Below are positions 52,797-61,592 of a DNA stretch of 64,000 bases, piece after piece. The position numbers and the translations under genes were made by a program. How positions within the stretch are numbered: position 1 is the stretch's first letter; each line of letters starts with the position of its first letter. Source of the stretch: Rhodopseudomonas palustris (GTDB taxonomy: Bacteria; Pseudomonadota; Alphaproteobacteria; Rhizobiales; Xanthobacteraceae); assembly GCF_003591005.1 (NCBI RefSeq), contig NZ_QYYD01000026.1, positions 18,375 to 82,374 of the forward strand, given 5' to 3'. The notes under the pieces are model-generated. The model worked only from the letters and a program-made list of their open reading frames with translations. It was not told the DNA's origin and did no database searches.

Positions 52797-53975
52797 ATGA
52801 AAGCGTATAGCGTCGCGGCGGCAGGTGTCGCCCTCGGATTGATTGGCGGCATCGCAGGCGGCGCGCAGGCGGCCGATCTGGTACTCGGCTTCTCGATGGC
52901 CAAGACCGGCCCCTATGTCAGCCTCGCCAACACCAACGAGGTCGCGGTCGACATGGCGGTCGACGAGATCAACGCCAAGGGCGGCGTCGGCGGCAACAAG
53001 ATCAAGCTGGTGAAGTTCGACACCGGCGGCGATCCCAAGCAGGCCGCGCTCGCGGTGCGGCAGTTTGCCGAAGATAACAAAGCGCTGGCGGTGATCGGCC
53101 CGTTCTCGTCCGGTGAAGTCCGCGTCGCGTTCCCGGCCGGAGAGCGTCTCGGCATCGTGCAGATGTCGATGTCGTCGTCGGCGCCGGGCCTGACCAAGGG
53201 CTTCAGCTACGCGTTCCGCAATACCCGCGACGAGAAAACGGTCATCGACGAGGTGCTGGCGACGCTGCGCGACAAGAAGCTGCCGATGAAGACCGGCGCC
53301 ACCGCGTTCGCTACAGACGACACCGTGTCGAAGTCGGTCGGCACCGCCGTGCTGCCGGTTCTGTTCAGCAAATACGGCGTCGAGAGCAAGGGCGCGGTCG
53401 ACTTCCAGTACAACGCCTTCGACTTGTCGCCGCAGGTCTCGCAGCTCGCGCAGATGAAGCCGGACATCATCGGCCTCGGCGCGCCGCCGGAGGCTGCCGT
53501 CAACCTCGCCAAGGAGCTGAAGCGCCAGGGCGTCACCGCGCGGCTGATCGCCGGAACCACCGTCGCCGATCCCGACCTGCCGAAGCGCATGGCCGGCGCC
53601 GGCGAGCTGATGACCATCGGCACCACCTTCTTCGCCGAGCTCAACGATCAGACCAAGGCGTTTGCGAAAGAGTTCGCCAAGCGCACTGCCGCTGCCGGCA
53701 TGACCCGGCAGGAGCCGAACCAGCAGGATGCCTCGGCCTACGACATCGTCTATCTGTTCGCCGAAGCGATGAAGACCGCGACCGTCACCGGCGCGCCCGA
53801 CAAGGCCGCGGCGGAGCGCACCGCGATCCGCGATGCGCTCGCCAAGATCAAGGGCTTTGCGGCGCTCGAAGGCGCGATCTCGTTCGGCGACGATCACGAC
53901 TCGATCAAGCCGATCTACGTGGTCGAGGCCAAGGATCAGCACTGGACTTTGCTCGACACCCGCAAGGGCGAGTAG
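52797..53975 (+). CDS. Liv-type ABC transporter substrate-binding protein
   Basis: A 392-residue binding protein with a Sec signal (AAAGVALGLIGGIAGGAQAA) and the mature start DLVLGFSMAKTGPYVSLANTNEVAVDMAVDEINAKGG. AGGAG lies upstream of the ATG. It has less similarity to the two other Liv-type binding proteins here than they have to each other. Being last in the LivHMGF operon, it should define the ligand, likely the substrate of the hydroxylase upstream. Confidence 0.9.
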   Translation: MKAYSVAAAGVALGLIGGIAGGAQAADLVLGFSMAKTGPYVSLANTNEVAVDMAVDEINAKGGVGGNKIKLVKFDTGGDPKQAALAVRQFAEDNKALAVIGPFSSGEVRVAFPAGERLGIVQMSMSSSAPGLTKGFSYAFRNTRDEKTVIDEVLATLRDKKLPMKTGATAFATDDTVSKSVGTAVLPVLFSKYGVESKGAVDFQYNAFDLSPQVSQLAQMKPDIIGLGAPPEAAVNLAKELKRQGVTARLIAGTTVADPDLPKRMAGAGELMTIGTTFFAELNDQTKAFAKEFAKRTAAAGMTRQEPNQQDASAYDIVYLFAEAMKTATVTGAPDKAAAERTAIRDALAKIKGFAALEGAISFGDDHDSIKPIYVVEAKDQHWTLLDTRKGE

Positions 53976-53995
53976 TCTACTCGTCCGGCTCATGC

Positions 53996-54028
53996 GCGCC
54001 GTGCGGAACGATCAGTCCCGCACGGCGC
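53996..54028 (+). terminator. Strong hairpin after the importer operon
   Basis: GCGCCGTGCGG (53996-54006) and CCGCACGGCGC (54018-54028) form a perfect 11-bp stem with an 11-nt loop, 20 bases after the stop. No T-run follows, so it may be an mRNA-processing or stabilising hairpin between importer and DUF2848 genes. Confidence 0.6.
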
Positions 54029-54059
54029 CGTTCCCCACCTCATCCTGTGAGAACCCTTC

Positions 54060-54752
54060 ATGTATGCCGCTCCCATCGACTTCGTCGTTCACGAACAGGG
54101 TCGCGAAGTGCCGCGATCGGTCCAGATCGGCGATCTGATCATCGCCGGCTGGACCGGCCGCGATCCGGTGGCCCGCGACAAGCACATCAAGGAACTCGAA
54201 GAACTCGGCATCGCGCCGCCAGCCTCGACGCCGATTTATTATCGCGTTGCCGCCGCCCGCCTGACCACGCGCACCGCGATCGAAGTCAGCGACGAGAACT
54301 CCAGCGGCGAAGTCGAATTCGTGCTGATCAGGTCCGGCGGCAAGCTCTATGTCGGCGTCGGCTCCGACCACACTGACCGCAAGGTCGAGACCTACAACAT
54401 CACCGTGTCCAAGCAGATGTGCGACAAGCCGGTGGCGCCGCTGTTGTGGGCGTTTGATGATGTCGCGGCGCATTGGGACCAACTCGTGCTGCGCTCATGG
54501 GCGACGATTGGCGGCGAACGCGTGCTGTATCAGGAAGGCACCCTGTCCGGCATGCTGCCGCCGATGGAATTGATCGAACGCGAATTCGGCAAAGCCGGAA
54601 TGCCCGACGGCGCCGCCATGCTAGGCGGCACCTTCGCCGCCAAAGGCGGCATCCGCCCGGCGACGCACTTCGACTACGAACTCAGCGACCCAGTCCTGAA
54701 TCGCAGCATCAGCAGCGGCTACGACGTGCGGACGCTGCCGGTGTTGGGCTGA
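54060..54752 (+). CDS. DUF2848-family protein
   Basis: A 230-residue protein matching the DUF2848 pattern: MYAAPIDFVVHEQGRE, LIIAGWTGRDPVARDKHIKELEELGIAPPASTPIYYRVAAARLTT, the VEFVLIRSGGKLYVGVGSDHTDRKVE core and SKQMCDKPVAP. The fold is thought to be related to fumarylacetoacetate hydrolase-type proteins, but the activity is not established. As the last gene of the operon it may hydrolyse a ring-cleavage or amide product. Confidence 0.85.
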   Translation: MYAAPIDFVVHEQGREVPRSVQIGDLIIAGWTGRDPVARDKHIKELEELGIAPPASTPIYYRVAAARLTTRTAIEVSDENSSGEVEFVLIRSGGKLYVGVGSDHTDRKVETYNITVSKQMCDKPVAPLLWAFDDVAAHWDQLVLRSWATIGGERVLYQEGTLSGMLPPMELIEREFGKAGMPDGAAMLGGTFAAKGGIRPATHFDYELSDPVLNRSISSGYDVRTLPVLG

Positions 54753-54991
54753 ACTAACAGCGTCAATTCTCGCAACGCAGCTCCGCCCCAAGCACAGCAC
54801 GCCCCCTCTCCCGCTTGTGGGAAAGGGCCGGGGTGAGGGCGACGCGCAAGCAGTGCCTGGGGACCCCCACCCCCGACCCCTCCCCGCAAGGGGGAGGGGA
54901 GCAGAGCACAGCGCGCTCCCTCTCCCGCTTGCGGGAGAGGGCTGGGGTGAGGGCGACGCGGGCAGTGAGCCCGCGCTCTGATAGATAGTCG
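54753..54991. repeat. Three CCCTCTCCCGC-type palindromes
   Basis: This 239-base gap is filled by three related hairpins (about 54791-54815, 54875-54900 and 54918-54945), each with GGTGAGGGCGACGC next to it. They lie between convergent genes and may act as transcription ends for both. Confidence 0.65.
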
Positions 54992-56620
54992 TTACGCCGC
55001 CGCGCCCGGCAGCGTGTAGGTCTTAAACTGGTCGCGCAGCGCCGTTTTCAGGATCTTGCCGGTCGCCGTGTGCGGGATGGCGTCGACGAAGACGATGTCG
55101 TCGGGCATCCACCATTTGGCGATCTTGCCGTCCATGTATTGCAGGATCTCGTCGCGCGAGCAGGTGACGTCGGGCTTGAGTTGGCAGATCAGCAGCGGGC
55201 GCTCGTCCCATTTCGGGTGATACACGCCGATCACCGCGGCTTCCGCCACCTTGGGGTGGCCGACCGCGAGGTTTTCCAGGTCGATCGAGGAGATCCACTC
55301 GCCGCCGGACTTGATCACGTCCTTGGAGCGGTCGGTGATCCGCATGTAGCCGTCCTGGTCGATGGTGGCGACGTCGCCGGTGTCGAAGAAGCCCTCGTCG
55401 TCGAGGATCTCCTTGTCGACCCGGTAATACGCCTTGGCAATCGCCGGGCCCGATACTTTCAGCCGGCCGAACGTCTTGCCGTCCCACGCAACATCGTTGT
55501 CGGAATCGTCGGTGATCTTCATCTGCACACCGAACGGCGGGTAGCCCTGGGTCGACAGCCGGTCGAGCCGGGCGTCGCCTTCGAGCTTGTCGAACGGCGG
55601 CTTCAGCGCCGCGAGCGTGCCGATCGGGCTCATCTCGGTCATGCCCCAGGCATGACGGGCTTCCGCCCCCATGTCGACGAATGCCTTGATCATCGAGCGC
55701 GGCATCGCCGAGCCGCCGCACACCACCATTTTGAGGTGAGGCAGCGTCAGCTTTTCCTTCTGCATGTATTGCAGCAGCATCAGCCACACGGTGGGAACAC
55801 CGGCGGTGTGCGTTACCTTTTCGGTCGACAGCAGTTCGTACACAGACGCGCCGTCGAGCTTGGCGCCGGGCATCACCAGCTTGGTGCCCATCGACGGCGC
55901 CGAGAACGCGATGCCCCAGCTGTTGGCGTGGAACAGCGGCACAACCGGCAGCATCGTGTCGCTTGCGCGGGTGCCGAGCGAGTCGCCGTTGTTGGCCATC
56001 AGCGCGTGCAGCACGTTGGAGCGGTGCGAATACAGCACGCCTTTGGGATCGCCGGTGGTGCCCGAGGTGTAGCACATCGCCGCCGCGGTGTTCTCGTCGA
56101 ACGTCTTCCACTCGAAATCGCCGTCGGCTTCCTCCAGCCATTCCTCATAGGCCACCGCGTTCTTCAGCGTGGTCTGCGGCATGTGCTCGGCGTCGGTGAG
56201 CACCACAAAGCGCTCGATGCTCGGCATCTGGTCGGCGATCTTTTCCAGGATCGGCACGAAGGTGAGGTCGGTGATCATCACCCGGTCCTGGGCGTGATTG
56301 ACGATCCAGGCGATCTGGTCGGGAAAAAGCCGCGGATTGACCGTATGGCAAATCGCGCCGATTCCCATAATACCGTACCAGCATTCCAAATGCCGGGCGG
56401 TATTCCAGGCGATCGTCGCAACGCGGTCGCCGAGCTTGATGCCAGCGCGGTCCAGCATCTGGCTGACTTTCAGCGCCCGTTGATGGATCTGCGCATAGGT
56501 GGTGCGGACGATCGGACCCTCGACCGATCGGGTGACCACCTCCTGGTTGCCGTGGATCCGAGCCGCGTGCTCGATGATCCGATGACACAGCAAAGGCCAG
56601 TCTTGCATCAGTCCCAGCAT
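54992..56620 (-). CDS. AMP-forming fatty-acid CoA ligase (AlkK-like)
   Basis: The ATG at 56620 with AGGAGG nine bases upstream gives 542 residues. Motifs: [18 protein letters not shown] (~182), [71 protein letters not shown] and the catalytic Lys near [16 protein letters not shown]. The medium-chain AlkK/LcfB-like subgroup is the best match. It forms acyl-AMP and then acyl-CoA from a fatty or related acid. The frame continues upstream past the extensin gene but that part is non-coding shadow. Confidence 0.9.
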   Translation of the reverse strand: MLGLMQDWPLLCHRIIEHAARIHGNQEVVTRSVEGPIVRTTYAQIHQRALKVSQMLDRAGIKLGDRVATIAWNTARHLECWYGIMGIGAICHTVNPRLFPDQIAWIVNHAQDRVMITDLTFVPILEKIADQMPSIERFVVLTDAEHMPQTTLKNAVAYEEWLEEADGDFEWKTFDENTAAAMCYTSGTTGDPKGVLYSHRSNVLHALMANNGDSLGTRASDTMLPVVPLFHANSWGIAFSAPSMGTKLVMPGAKLDGASVYELLSTEKVTHTAGVPTVWLMLLQYMQKEKLTLPHLKMVVCGGSAMPRSMIKAFVDMGAEARHAWGMTEMSPIGTLAALKPPFDKLEGDARLDRLSTQGYPPFGVQMKITDDSDNDVAWDGKTFGRLKVSGPAIAKAYYRVDKEILDDEGFFDTGDVATIDQDGYMRITDRSKDVIKSGGEWISSIDLENLAVGHPKVAEAAVIGVYHPKWDERPLLICQLKPDVTCSRDEILQYMDGKIAKWWMPDDIVFVDAIPHTATGKILKTALRDQFKTYTLPGAAA

Positions 56621-56681
56621 CCGAAATTTCCTCCTGATTGTTATCCCCTCGGGATTGCGGGCGACATTAGCGCGCTCCCGG

Positions 56682-56719
56682 GCCGCGGAAAACTGTTCTG
56701 TTGCAAACTGTTCCGCGGC
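56682..56719. repeat. Inverted repeat at the extensin-like gene start
   Basis: GCCGCGGAA (56682-56690) and TTCCGCGGC (56711-56719) are perfect 9-base inverted arms enclosing two AACTGTT copies. It lies at the uncertain start of the extensin-like gene and 62 bases from the divergent ligase start, so it may be an operator or leader hairpin. Confidence 0.4.
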
Positions 56720-57733
56720 AAAGCGCCGGCGCTGGCCCTGCTGATCGCGGTGCTGACGCTGAGCGCGCCGGGGGCCGAGGCGCGCGAGCGGATTCCGCTG
56801 CCGCAGCCGCGCCCGGCCACGGCGCCGCAGCCGGAGCGCGCCGCCGCGACGGACAAGCCGGATGTCGGCGAGCCGAACGGGGGGCCGCAGCAGGCCGAGA
56901 CCGCGGCACCGCAGCCGCAGGCGCCGAGCGCGTGCCGGCTGGCGCTGACGGAGCAGATCGCAATCGCGCCGAGCATTCCGGATATCACCGGCCCAGGCGG
57001 TTGTGGCGGCACGGATCTCGTCAAGCTCGAAGCAGTGGTGCTGCCAGATGGCAGTCGGATCGCGGTCACGCCCGCGGCCATCCTGCGCTGCCCGATGGCG
57101 AGCGCGCTGGCGGAGTGGGTGCGCACCGACGTGGCGCCGCTCGCAAGTTCGCTGGAGTCGCGGCTCGCCGCGCTCGACAATTTCGATTCCTACGAATGCC
57201 GTGGCCGCAACCGGCAGCGCGGCGCCAAGCTCAGCGAGCACGGCAAAGCCAACGCCATCGATATTCGTGGCCTCAAGCTCGCCAGCGGGCGCCTGGTGTC
57301 GCTCACCGATCCGGTCAGCCCGCGCGGGGTCCGCGAGAGCGTGCGCCAGTCGATGTGCGATCGCTTCGCCACCGTGCTCGGTCCCGGCTCCGACGGCTAT
57401 CACGAGGACCACATCCACATCGACCTGGCACAGCGGCGTAATGATTACCGGATGTGCCAATGGGACGTGCACGAGCCGATGCCGCAGATTGCGCCGCTGC
57501 TGCCGGCACCACGCCCGGACGAGGCCCCGCCGCGCGAAGTCGCCGCCGACCAGCGGCAGGACAGCAACCGCTTGCCGCAGCAGGCTCAGCCCGAAAATGC
57601 ACCGCCGGAGCAGGCCGAGTCGGAGCAGGGCGAGCAAGCTGCTCAGCCCGGGCCTCCGCCGGCGGCCAAACAATCCAAAGCCAAAGCCAAGCCGAAAAAG
57701 CCGCGCGGCGAGCGGCATTCCGAGCGGCGCTAG
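56708..57733 (+). CDS. Extensin-like C-terminal domain protein (exported)
   Basis: About 341 residues. A signal peptide (RGKAPALALLIAVLTLSAPGAEA) is followed by a Pro/Gln-rich linker. The Extensin_C-type domain follows (about 80-260; CGGTDLVKLEAVVLPDG, SALAEWVRTDV, ECRGRNRQRGAKLSEHGKANAIDIRGLKL, GYHEDHIHIDLA), which has the His-x-His and SEHGxAxAID pattern of peptidase M15-like folds. A second Pro/Lys-rich tail ends the protein. No ATG, GTG or TTG gives a clean signal peptide; CTG at 56708 or GTG at 56750 are candidates, and an ATG at 56582 would overlap the divergent gene. Probably a cell-wall-associated protein. Confidence 0.75.
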   Translation: MFRGKAPALALLIAVLTLSAPGAEARERIPLPQPRPATAPQPERAAATDKPDVGEPNGGPQQAETAAPQPQAPSACRLALTEQIAIAPSIPDITGPGGCGGTDLVKLEAVVLPDGSRIAVTPAAILRCPMASALAEWVRTDVAPLASSLESRLAALDNFDSYECRGRNRQRGAKLSEHGKANAIDIRGLKLASGRLVSLTDPVSPRGVRESVRQSMCDRFATVLGPGSDGYHEDHIHIDLAQRRNDYRMCQWDVHEPMPQIAPLLPAPRPDEAPPREVAADQRQDSNRLPQQAQPENAPPEQAESEQGEQAAQPGPPPAAKQSKAKAKPKKPRGERHSERR

Positions 57734-57786
57734 CCTCAGCCCGGCCGGCAAGAGCGACGGAAAAGAGCCGCGCCGCGCGCACGGCG

Positions 57787-58013
57787 CACCTCTCCCACTT
57801 GCGGGAGAGGCCGACGCGCGAAGCGCGGCGGGTGAGGGCACTCCGCTCCGCGAGTCGTAAGCTCAATGCCTGCGTCGCCCTCACCCCAGCCCTCTCCCGC
57901 TTGCGGGAGAGGTCGGCGCGAAGCGCGGCGGGTGAGGGCACTCCGCTCCGCGAGTCGTGAGTTCAATGCCTGCGTCGCCCTCACCCCAGCCCTCTCCCGC
58001 AAGCAGGAGAGGG
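57787..58013. repeat. 100-bp tandem repeat of CTCTCCCGC palindromes
   Basis: A 100-base unit containing a CTCTCCC..GGGAGAGG hairpin, GGCGGGTGAGGGC, CTCCGCTCCGCGAGTCGT and AATGCCTGCGTCGCCCTCACCCCA occurs just over twice with few differences (for example AATGCCTGCG at 57865 and 57965). A third partial copy ends near 58013. Confidence 0.75.
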
Positions 58014-58044
58014 GGCGCGCCGTGCGGGTGGGGGATTGCGCAAT

Positions 58045-58068
58045 AAAAAAGCGCCGGAGAACCGGCGC
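58045..58068 (-). terminator. Rho-independent terminator of the L,D-transpeptidase gene
   Basis: Read on the minus strand, GCGCCGG-TTCT-CCGGCGC (58068-58051) is followed by six T (58050-58045). It lies 36 bases after the stop of the minus-strand gene. Confidence 0.85.
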
Positions 58069-58104
58069 CTTTCGAAAATCTGTGGCTTGGCCGGGGGCGG
58101 CGCT

Positions 58105-58785
58105 TTACTGCGTCGCGGTGCCGCTGCCGCCCTGTAGGGCCATCTTCGAATTGTAGGGCGAGTCGCCCTGCTTCGGCTCCAGCACCACCACGATGGTGCC
58201 CATCTTGACCCGGCTGTACAGGTCAATGACATCCTCGTTGGTCATGCGGATGCAGCCGGAGGAAATCGAGGCGCCGATATATTCGGGCTGGTTGGTGCCG
58301 TGAATGCGGAACAGGGTGTCGCGGTTGCCCTGATAGAGATACAGCGCGCGGGCGCCGAGCGGATTATCGACGCCGCCAGCGACCGAGGCCGGCAGGCCTT
58401 CGATCCGCTTGTGGATATCCGCGGTCGGGGTCCACTTCGGCCATTCGGCCATGTTGCCGACGCGGGCGATGCCGGAGAACGCCAGCGCTTCCTCGCCGAC
58501 GGTCACGCCGTAGCGGATCGCTTTGCCGCCGTCCTGCACCAGATAGAGATAATGGTTGTCGGAATCGACCACGATCGTGCCGGGCGTCTCCTTGCGGTGA
58601 TAGTCGACAATGGCGCGGCGATACGGTTCCGGCACCGAGACCTTGGCGTAGCGGGCCTTGGCGAGTTGCGCCTTGTCGTTCGGCTTCAGCGTCGCTTCCG
58701 GCGCAGCCTGGTAGGTGGTCTGCATGCAGCCCGACAGCAGCAAACCTACCGCCAGCAGTCCCAGTTTCGATGCAATCGACGCCAT
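58105..58785 (-). CDS. L,D-transpeptidase (ErfK/YbiS/YcfS/YnhG family) lipoprotein
   Basis: From the ATG at 58785 (GGAAGAGAGA upstream) the protein is 226 residues. It has a lipoprotein signal with lipobox LLLSGC (Cys20). The YkuD catalytic domain (about 70-205) carries the signature His162...Ser-Gly-Cys178-Ile-Arg (IHGTNQPEYIGASISSGCIRM). It forms 3-3 peptidoglycan cross-links or attaches protein to the cell wall from the periplasmic face. Residues before 58785 in the longer frame are non-coding in character. Confidence 0.92.
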   Translation of the reverse strand: MASIASKLGLLAVGLLLSGCMQTTYQAAPEATLKPNDKAQLAKARYAKVSVPEPYRRAIVDYHRKETPGTIVVDSDNHYLYLVQDGGKAIRYGVTVGEEALAFSGIARVGNMAEWPKWTPTADIHKRIEGLPASVAGGVDNPLGARALYLYQGNRDTLFRIHGTNQPEYIGASISSGCIRMTNEDVIDLYSRVKMGTIVVVLEPKQGDSPYNSKMALQGGSGTATQ

Positions 58786-58875
58786 TCTCTCTTCCAATCG
58801 ATCTTCTGCGCTGGGTGGCCGTTCCCGGCGCGACCCCAGCGGCTTCACGACTCCAGCGAAATCATGATTCCACAA

Positions 58876-59152
58876 TCTTGATTATCGCTGAATGACCGAG
58901 GGTTTCCAGCGTGCAGAACGCGCTGTGGCGCAACGGAAGTCGAGCTGTGATATTTATGCCTCAAACGCATGGGTGGTTGGCTAATCGCTGTGCAGATGCA
59001 GTCGCAAACGGCGTGATCATGTCACAGTCGCGTCATCGGCTTCGGCAAGGTTCGCGGCATCTGTGCATTGACGCTTGCCAAACCCGGTCGCGTTGCGCAG
59101 TGACGGTCGCACGATGCCGGCGATCGTCGTCCGTCTCTGTCCCGGAGTTGCC
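58876..59152. other. Gap before the CorA-type gene
   Basis: About 280 bases between divergent genes, with no supportable ORF. No Mg2+ leader structure could be recognised by eye; GGAG near 59143-59146 is the ribosome site of the next gene. Confidence 0.35.
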
Positions 59153-60133
59153 ATGCTCGCACTTTTCGCCCCCCTCGACGCTGCGCTGAAGCGGGCCGCC
59201 CCGCTCGAGGACGGCGAACTGCCGGAACAAGCAGTCTGGATCGATCTTGACCGGCCAACTCCGGACGAGGATCGGGCGGTTGAGAAGCTGGCAGGGATCG
59301 CGGTGCCGACCCGCGAAGACATGCAGGAAATCGAGATCTCCAGCCGTCTCTATATCGAGAACGGCGCGCGCTACATGACCGCCAGCCTGATGTGCGGTGC
59401 CGACACCAGTTCGCCGCGGCTGTCGCCGGTCACCTTCATCCTCGCCGGCCGCCGCCTGGTGACAGTCCGCTACGACGAGCCGCGGCCATTCGCGGTGATC
59501 GAGAACCGGCTGGCTCGCACCCCGTCGTACAACGCTACCGGCGAAACCGTGCTGCTCGAACTGCTCGACGCCGTCATCGATCGCTGCGCCGACATTCTGG
59601 AGCGCGCCGGCGCCGATGTCGACGACGTCAGCCGCGAGATCTTCGAGCCGGAAGGCTCGGCCCGCACCGGCCACCAGAAACGCTATTCCGATATCCTGAT
59701 CGCGATCGGCCGCAAGGGCGACCTGGTCTCGAAGGTCCGCGAAAGCCTGGTATCCATAGGCCGCCTGGTTGCCTTCCTCACCGTCGAGGGTGAAGGCCTG
59801 AAATGGCCCAAGGACAGCCGCACCCAGCTCAAGACCATGCAGCGCGACGTAATCTCGCTGACCGACCACGCCAGCTATCTGTCCAATAAGATCACCTTTG
59901 TGCTCGACGCCATGCTGGGCGTCGTCAATCTCGAGCAGAACAACATCATCAAGCTGTTCTCGGTGATGGCCGTGGTGCTGATGCCGCCGACGCTGATCGC
60001 CTCGATCTATGGCATGAACTTCAAGTTCATGCCCGAACTCGAATGGGCCCACGGCTACACCATGGCGCTCGGCATGATGCTGGTCGCGGCGATCGTGCCG
60101 TACATGTTCTTCAAGTGGAAGAAGTGGTTGTAG
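59153..60133 (+). CDS. corA: CorA-family magnesium/divalent cation transporter
   Basis: The ATG at 59153 gives 326 residues, normal for the family. A long acidic/helical cytoplasmic funnel domain is followed by two C-terminal membrane segments (IKLFSVMAVVLMPPTLIASIYG, YTMALGMMLVAAIVPYMFFKW). The selectivity motif GMNFKFMPEL lies between them. It forms a pentameric channel for Mg2+ (or Co2+/Ni2+). A longer frame to 59075 lacks a ribosome site. Confidence 0.92.
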   Translation: MLALFAPLDAALKRAAPLEDGELPEQAVWIDLDRPTPDEDRAVEKLAGIAVPTREDMQEIEISSRLYIENGARYMTASLMCGADTSSPRLSPVTFILAGRRLVTVRYDEPRPFAVIENRLARTPSYNATGETVLLELLDAVIDRCADILERAGADVDDVSREIFEPEGSARTGHQKRYSDILIAIGRKGDLVSKVRESLVSIGRLVAFLTVEGEGLKWPKDSRTQLKTMQRDVISLTDHASYLSNKITFVLDAMLGVVNLEQNNIIKLFSVMAVVLMPPTLIASIYGMNFKFMPELEWAHGYTMALGMMLVAAIVPYMFFKWKKWL

Positions 60134-60220
60134 CGGCGCAGCAAGCGGGCGCTCGATTCATAGCCTCGTGTCCGCACGCGGTGCAGCGCGCAGGTTGGGT
60201 GAGGCGCAGCTCCATCTGCG

Positions 60221-60532
60221 CTACGCCTTCTTCCCCGTCGCCTTCTTCCGCGTTATGTGCTGCTTTAACACCTCGCCCATCCGCGCTTGATAGCCGGGGC
60301 CGGTGCTCTTGAACCAGCGCAGCACTTCGGCGTCGAGCCGCAGCGAGACTGCCTGTTTAGGGGCTGCGGATTTCGGCCGGCCGCGACTGATTAGCTTGCC
60401 GCCGTGATACAGGTCGGCGCGGGCAAGATCTTCGTCCGTTAATTCCGGGATCTCTTCGTATTCTTCGGCGGCGATGACGTGCGTATCAACCTTCTGCAAG
60501 TCGCTGCCCAAAGGTCGCTTTTTCACGGTCAT
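60221..60532 (-). CDS. brnA: BrnA-family antitoxin
   Basis: A 103-residue protein with the BrnA C-terminal ribbon-helix-helix-type segment: AVSLRLDAEVLRWFKSTGPGYQARMGEVLKQHI. The N-terminal part IPELTDEDLARADLYHGGKLISRGRP wraps the toxin in the known family. It binds and neutralises BrnT and represses the operon. Its start overlaps the end of the brnT frame by 47 bases. The antitoxin is intact while the toxin next to it is frameshifted. Confidence 0.9.
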   Translation of the reverse strand: MTVKKRPLGSDLQKVDTHVIAAEEYEEIPELTDEDLARADLYHGGKLISRGRPKSAAPKQAVSLRLDAEVLRWFKSTGPGYQARMGEVLKQHITRKKATGKKA

Positions 60533-60762
60533 TGGCCTTCCTCATCGAAAATATGTGGCGAGCTTCGCTGCGCGGTGTCCAGACAACGATGACCATCCGT
60601 CCGCGCAGGAGACCGACAGTGATGATGCGAAGCTCGCCATAGTCACCGGTTGTCGGGTATGTATAGGCACTTCCCGGCAAACACCTCAGCGGCATCGGCG
60701 AAATCCAGGTCTCGGTCGCGCAGCGTCACGGCGCGCTTCACCGGATCAAAGGTGATCTTCAT
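60486..60762 (-). pseudogene. brnT: BrnT-family toxin, frameshifted
   Basis: From the ATG at 60762 the frame encodes MKITFDPVKRAVTLRDRDLDFADAAEVFAGKCLYIPDNR and then meets TGA. The next frame continues with DYGELRIITVGLLRGRMVIVVWTPRSEARHIFSMRKANDREK, the second half of a BrnT RNase. One extra base at about 60645 (CGG-T-GAC) explains the break; without it the join DNR-DYGELR matches the family. The toxin is therefore probably inactive, unless the base is a sequencing error. Full-length BrnT is about 90 residues, as reconstructed here. Confidence 0.8.
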
Positions 60763-60784
60763 GAAACGGGCTCTGAGTAATTAC

Positions 60785-60794
60785 TGTATATACA
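60785..60794. promoter_or_regulatory. Candidate BrnA operator
   Basis: TGTATATACA is a perfect 10-base palindrome 23 bases upstream of the brnT start, in an AT-rich promoter-like stretch. BrnA proteins are known to autorepress through a palindrome at this position. Confidence 0.5.
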
Positions 60795-60975
60795 AAAATG
60801 ATTTTGGCAAGCGCTCAGCTTAGTTGCTGAGTGCCTCGCAGCAATGCGGCGATCGGTCTATGGAATTTAGTCCTGTGATGACTACAGTCCGCATTGTCGT
60901 ATCCGTGAGGGGCGCTTCGCGAGGCATCGAGCCATCGCGAACCTATCACCTTGCGCCAGGCGGCGCGCCCCGTCC

Positions 60976-61422
60976 TCACCGCCTTGCCTGAAAAAACCCC
61001 CGCAGCAACGCCGCGGCTTCACGTTCTCCGACGCCGGAATAGATCTCCGGTGCATGGTGGCAGGTTGGCTGGCCGAAGAAGCGGACGCCGCTTTCGACCG
61101 CGCCGCCTTTCGGATCGAACGCGCCGAAGTAGAGGCGCCGGATGCGGGCGAAGGAGATCGCGCCGGCGCACATCGTGCACGGCTCGAGTGTGACGTAGAG
61201 ATCGCAATCGGTCAGCCGCTCGCTGCCGAGGATGGCAGCAGCCTGGCGGATCGCCAGCAGTTCGGCGTGGGCGGTCGGGTCGCGGTCGGTCAGGGTGCGG
61301 TTGGCGGCGGTGGCGATCACTGCGCCGGCGCGGACGATGACGCAGCCGACCGGGACTTCGCCCATCTCCGCGGCGGTTTGCGCCGCCTGCAGTGCCAAAT
61401 CCATGAAAGAGTGCGTGGTCAT
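60976..61422 (-). CDS. tadA: tRNA-adenosine deaminase
   Basis: A 148-residue zinc deaminase with the cytidine-deaminase-like motifs HAE (His52-Ala-Glu54 in TAHAELLAIRQ) and PCTMC (Cys81, Cys84 in LEPCTMCAGAISFARI). The N-terminus MDLALQAAQTAAEMGEVPVGCVIV and the RLYFGAFDPKGGAVES loop are TadA-like. It converts A34 to inosine in tRNA-Arg(ACG) and is essential in most bacteria. It is divergent from the pseudouridine synthase gene, another RNA-modifying enzyme. Confidence 0.93.
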   Translation of the reverse strand: MTTHSFMDLALQAAQTAAEMGEVPVGCVIVRAGAVIATAANRTLTDRDPTAHAELLAIRQAAAILGSERLTDCDLYVTLEPCTMCAGAISFARIRRLYFGAFDPKGGAVESGVRFFGQPTCHHAPEIYSGVGEREAAALLRGFFQARR

Positions 61423-61592
61423 GGCTCGTCTCGCCGGAAAAATTCTGCTAGGAGAGCCCATTCAGCACATGTGGATGCCGGTTTAGCGTGGCCCCTGCGC
61501 GTTCGAGGAGAGCGCGAGCGACCGTGGCGCGAGCCCGTTTCCTGCCTGAGCCCCATTGCCGATCCCGACGGATCCCTGAAGAAAGACCACTC

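Noticed and set aside
52311..53993. 560-codon minus-strand open frame opposite LivF and the binding protein
   Set aside because: Composition is typical of antisense shadow; the plus-strand genes have clear motifs.
55070..56581. Long plus-strand open frame running through the ligase gene into the extensin-like gene
   Set aside because: It is the antisense of the minus-strand AMP-ligase, has Gly/His/Arg-biased composition, and real extensin-like sequence begins only near 56700.
57787..58013. CRISPR-like array
   Set aside because: Unit period is 100 bases with hairpins and no unique spacers of uniform length; no cas genes are in the window.
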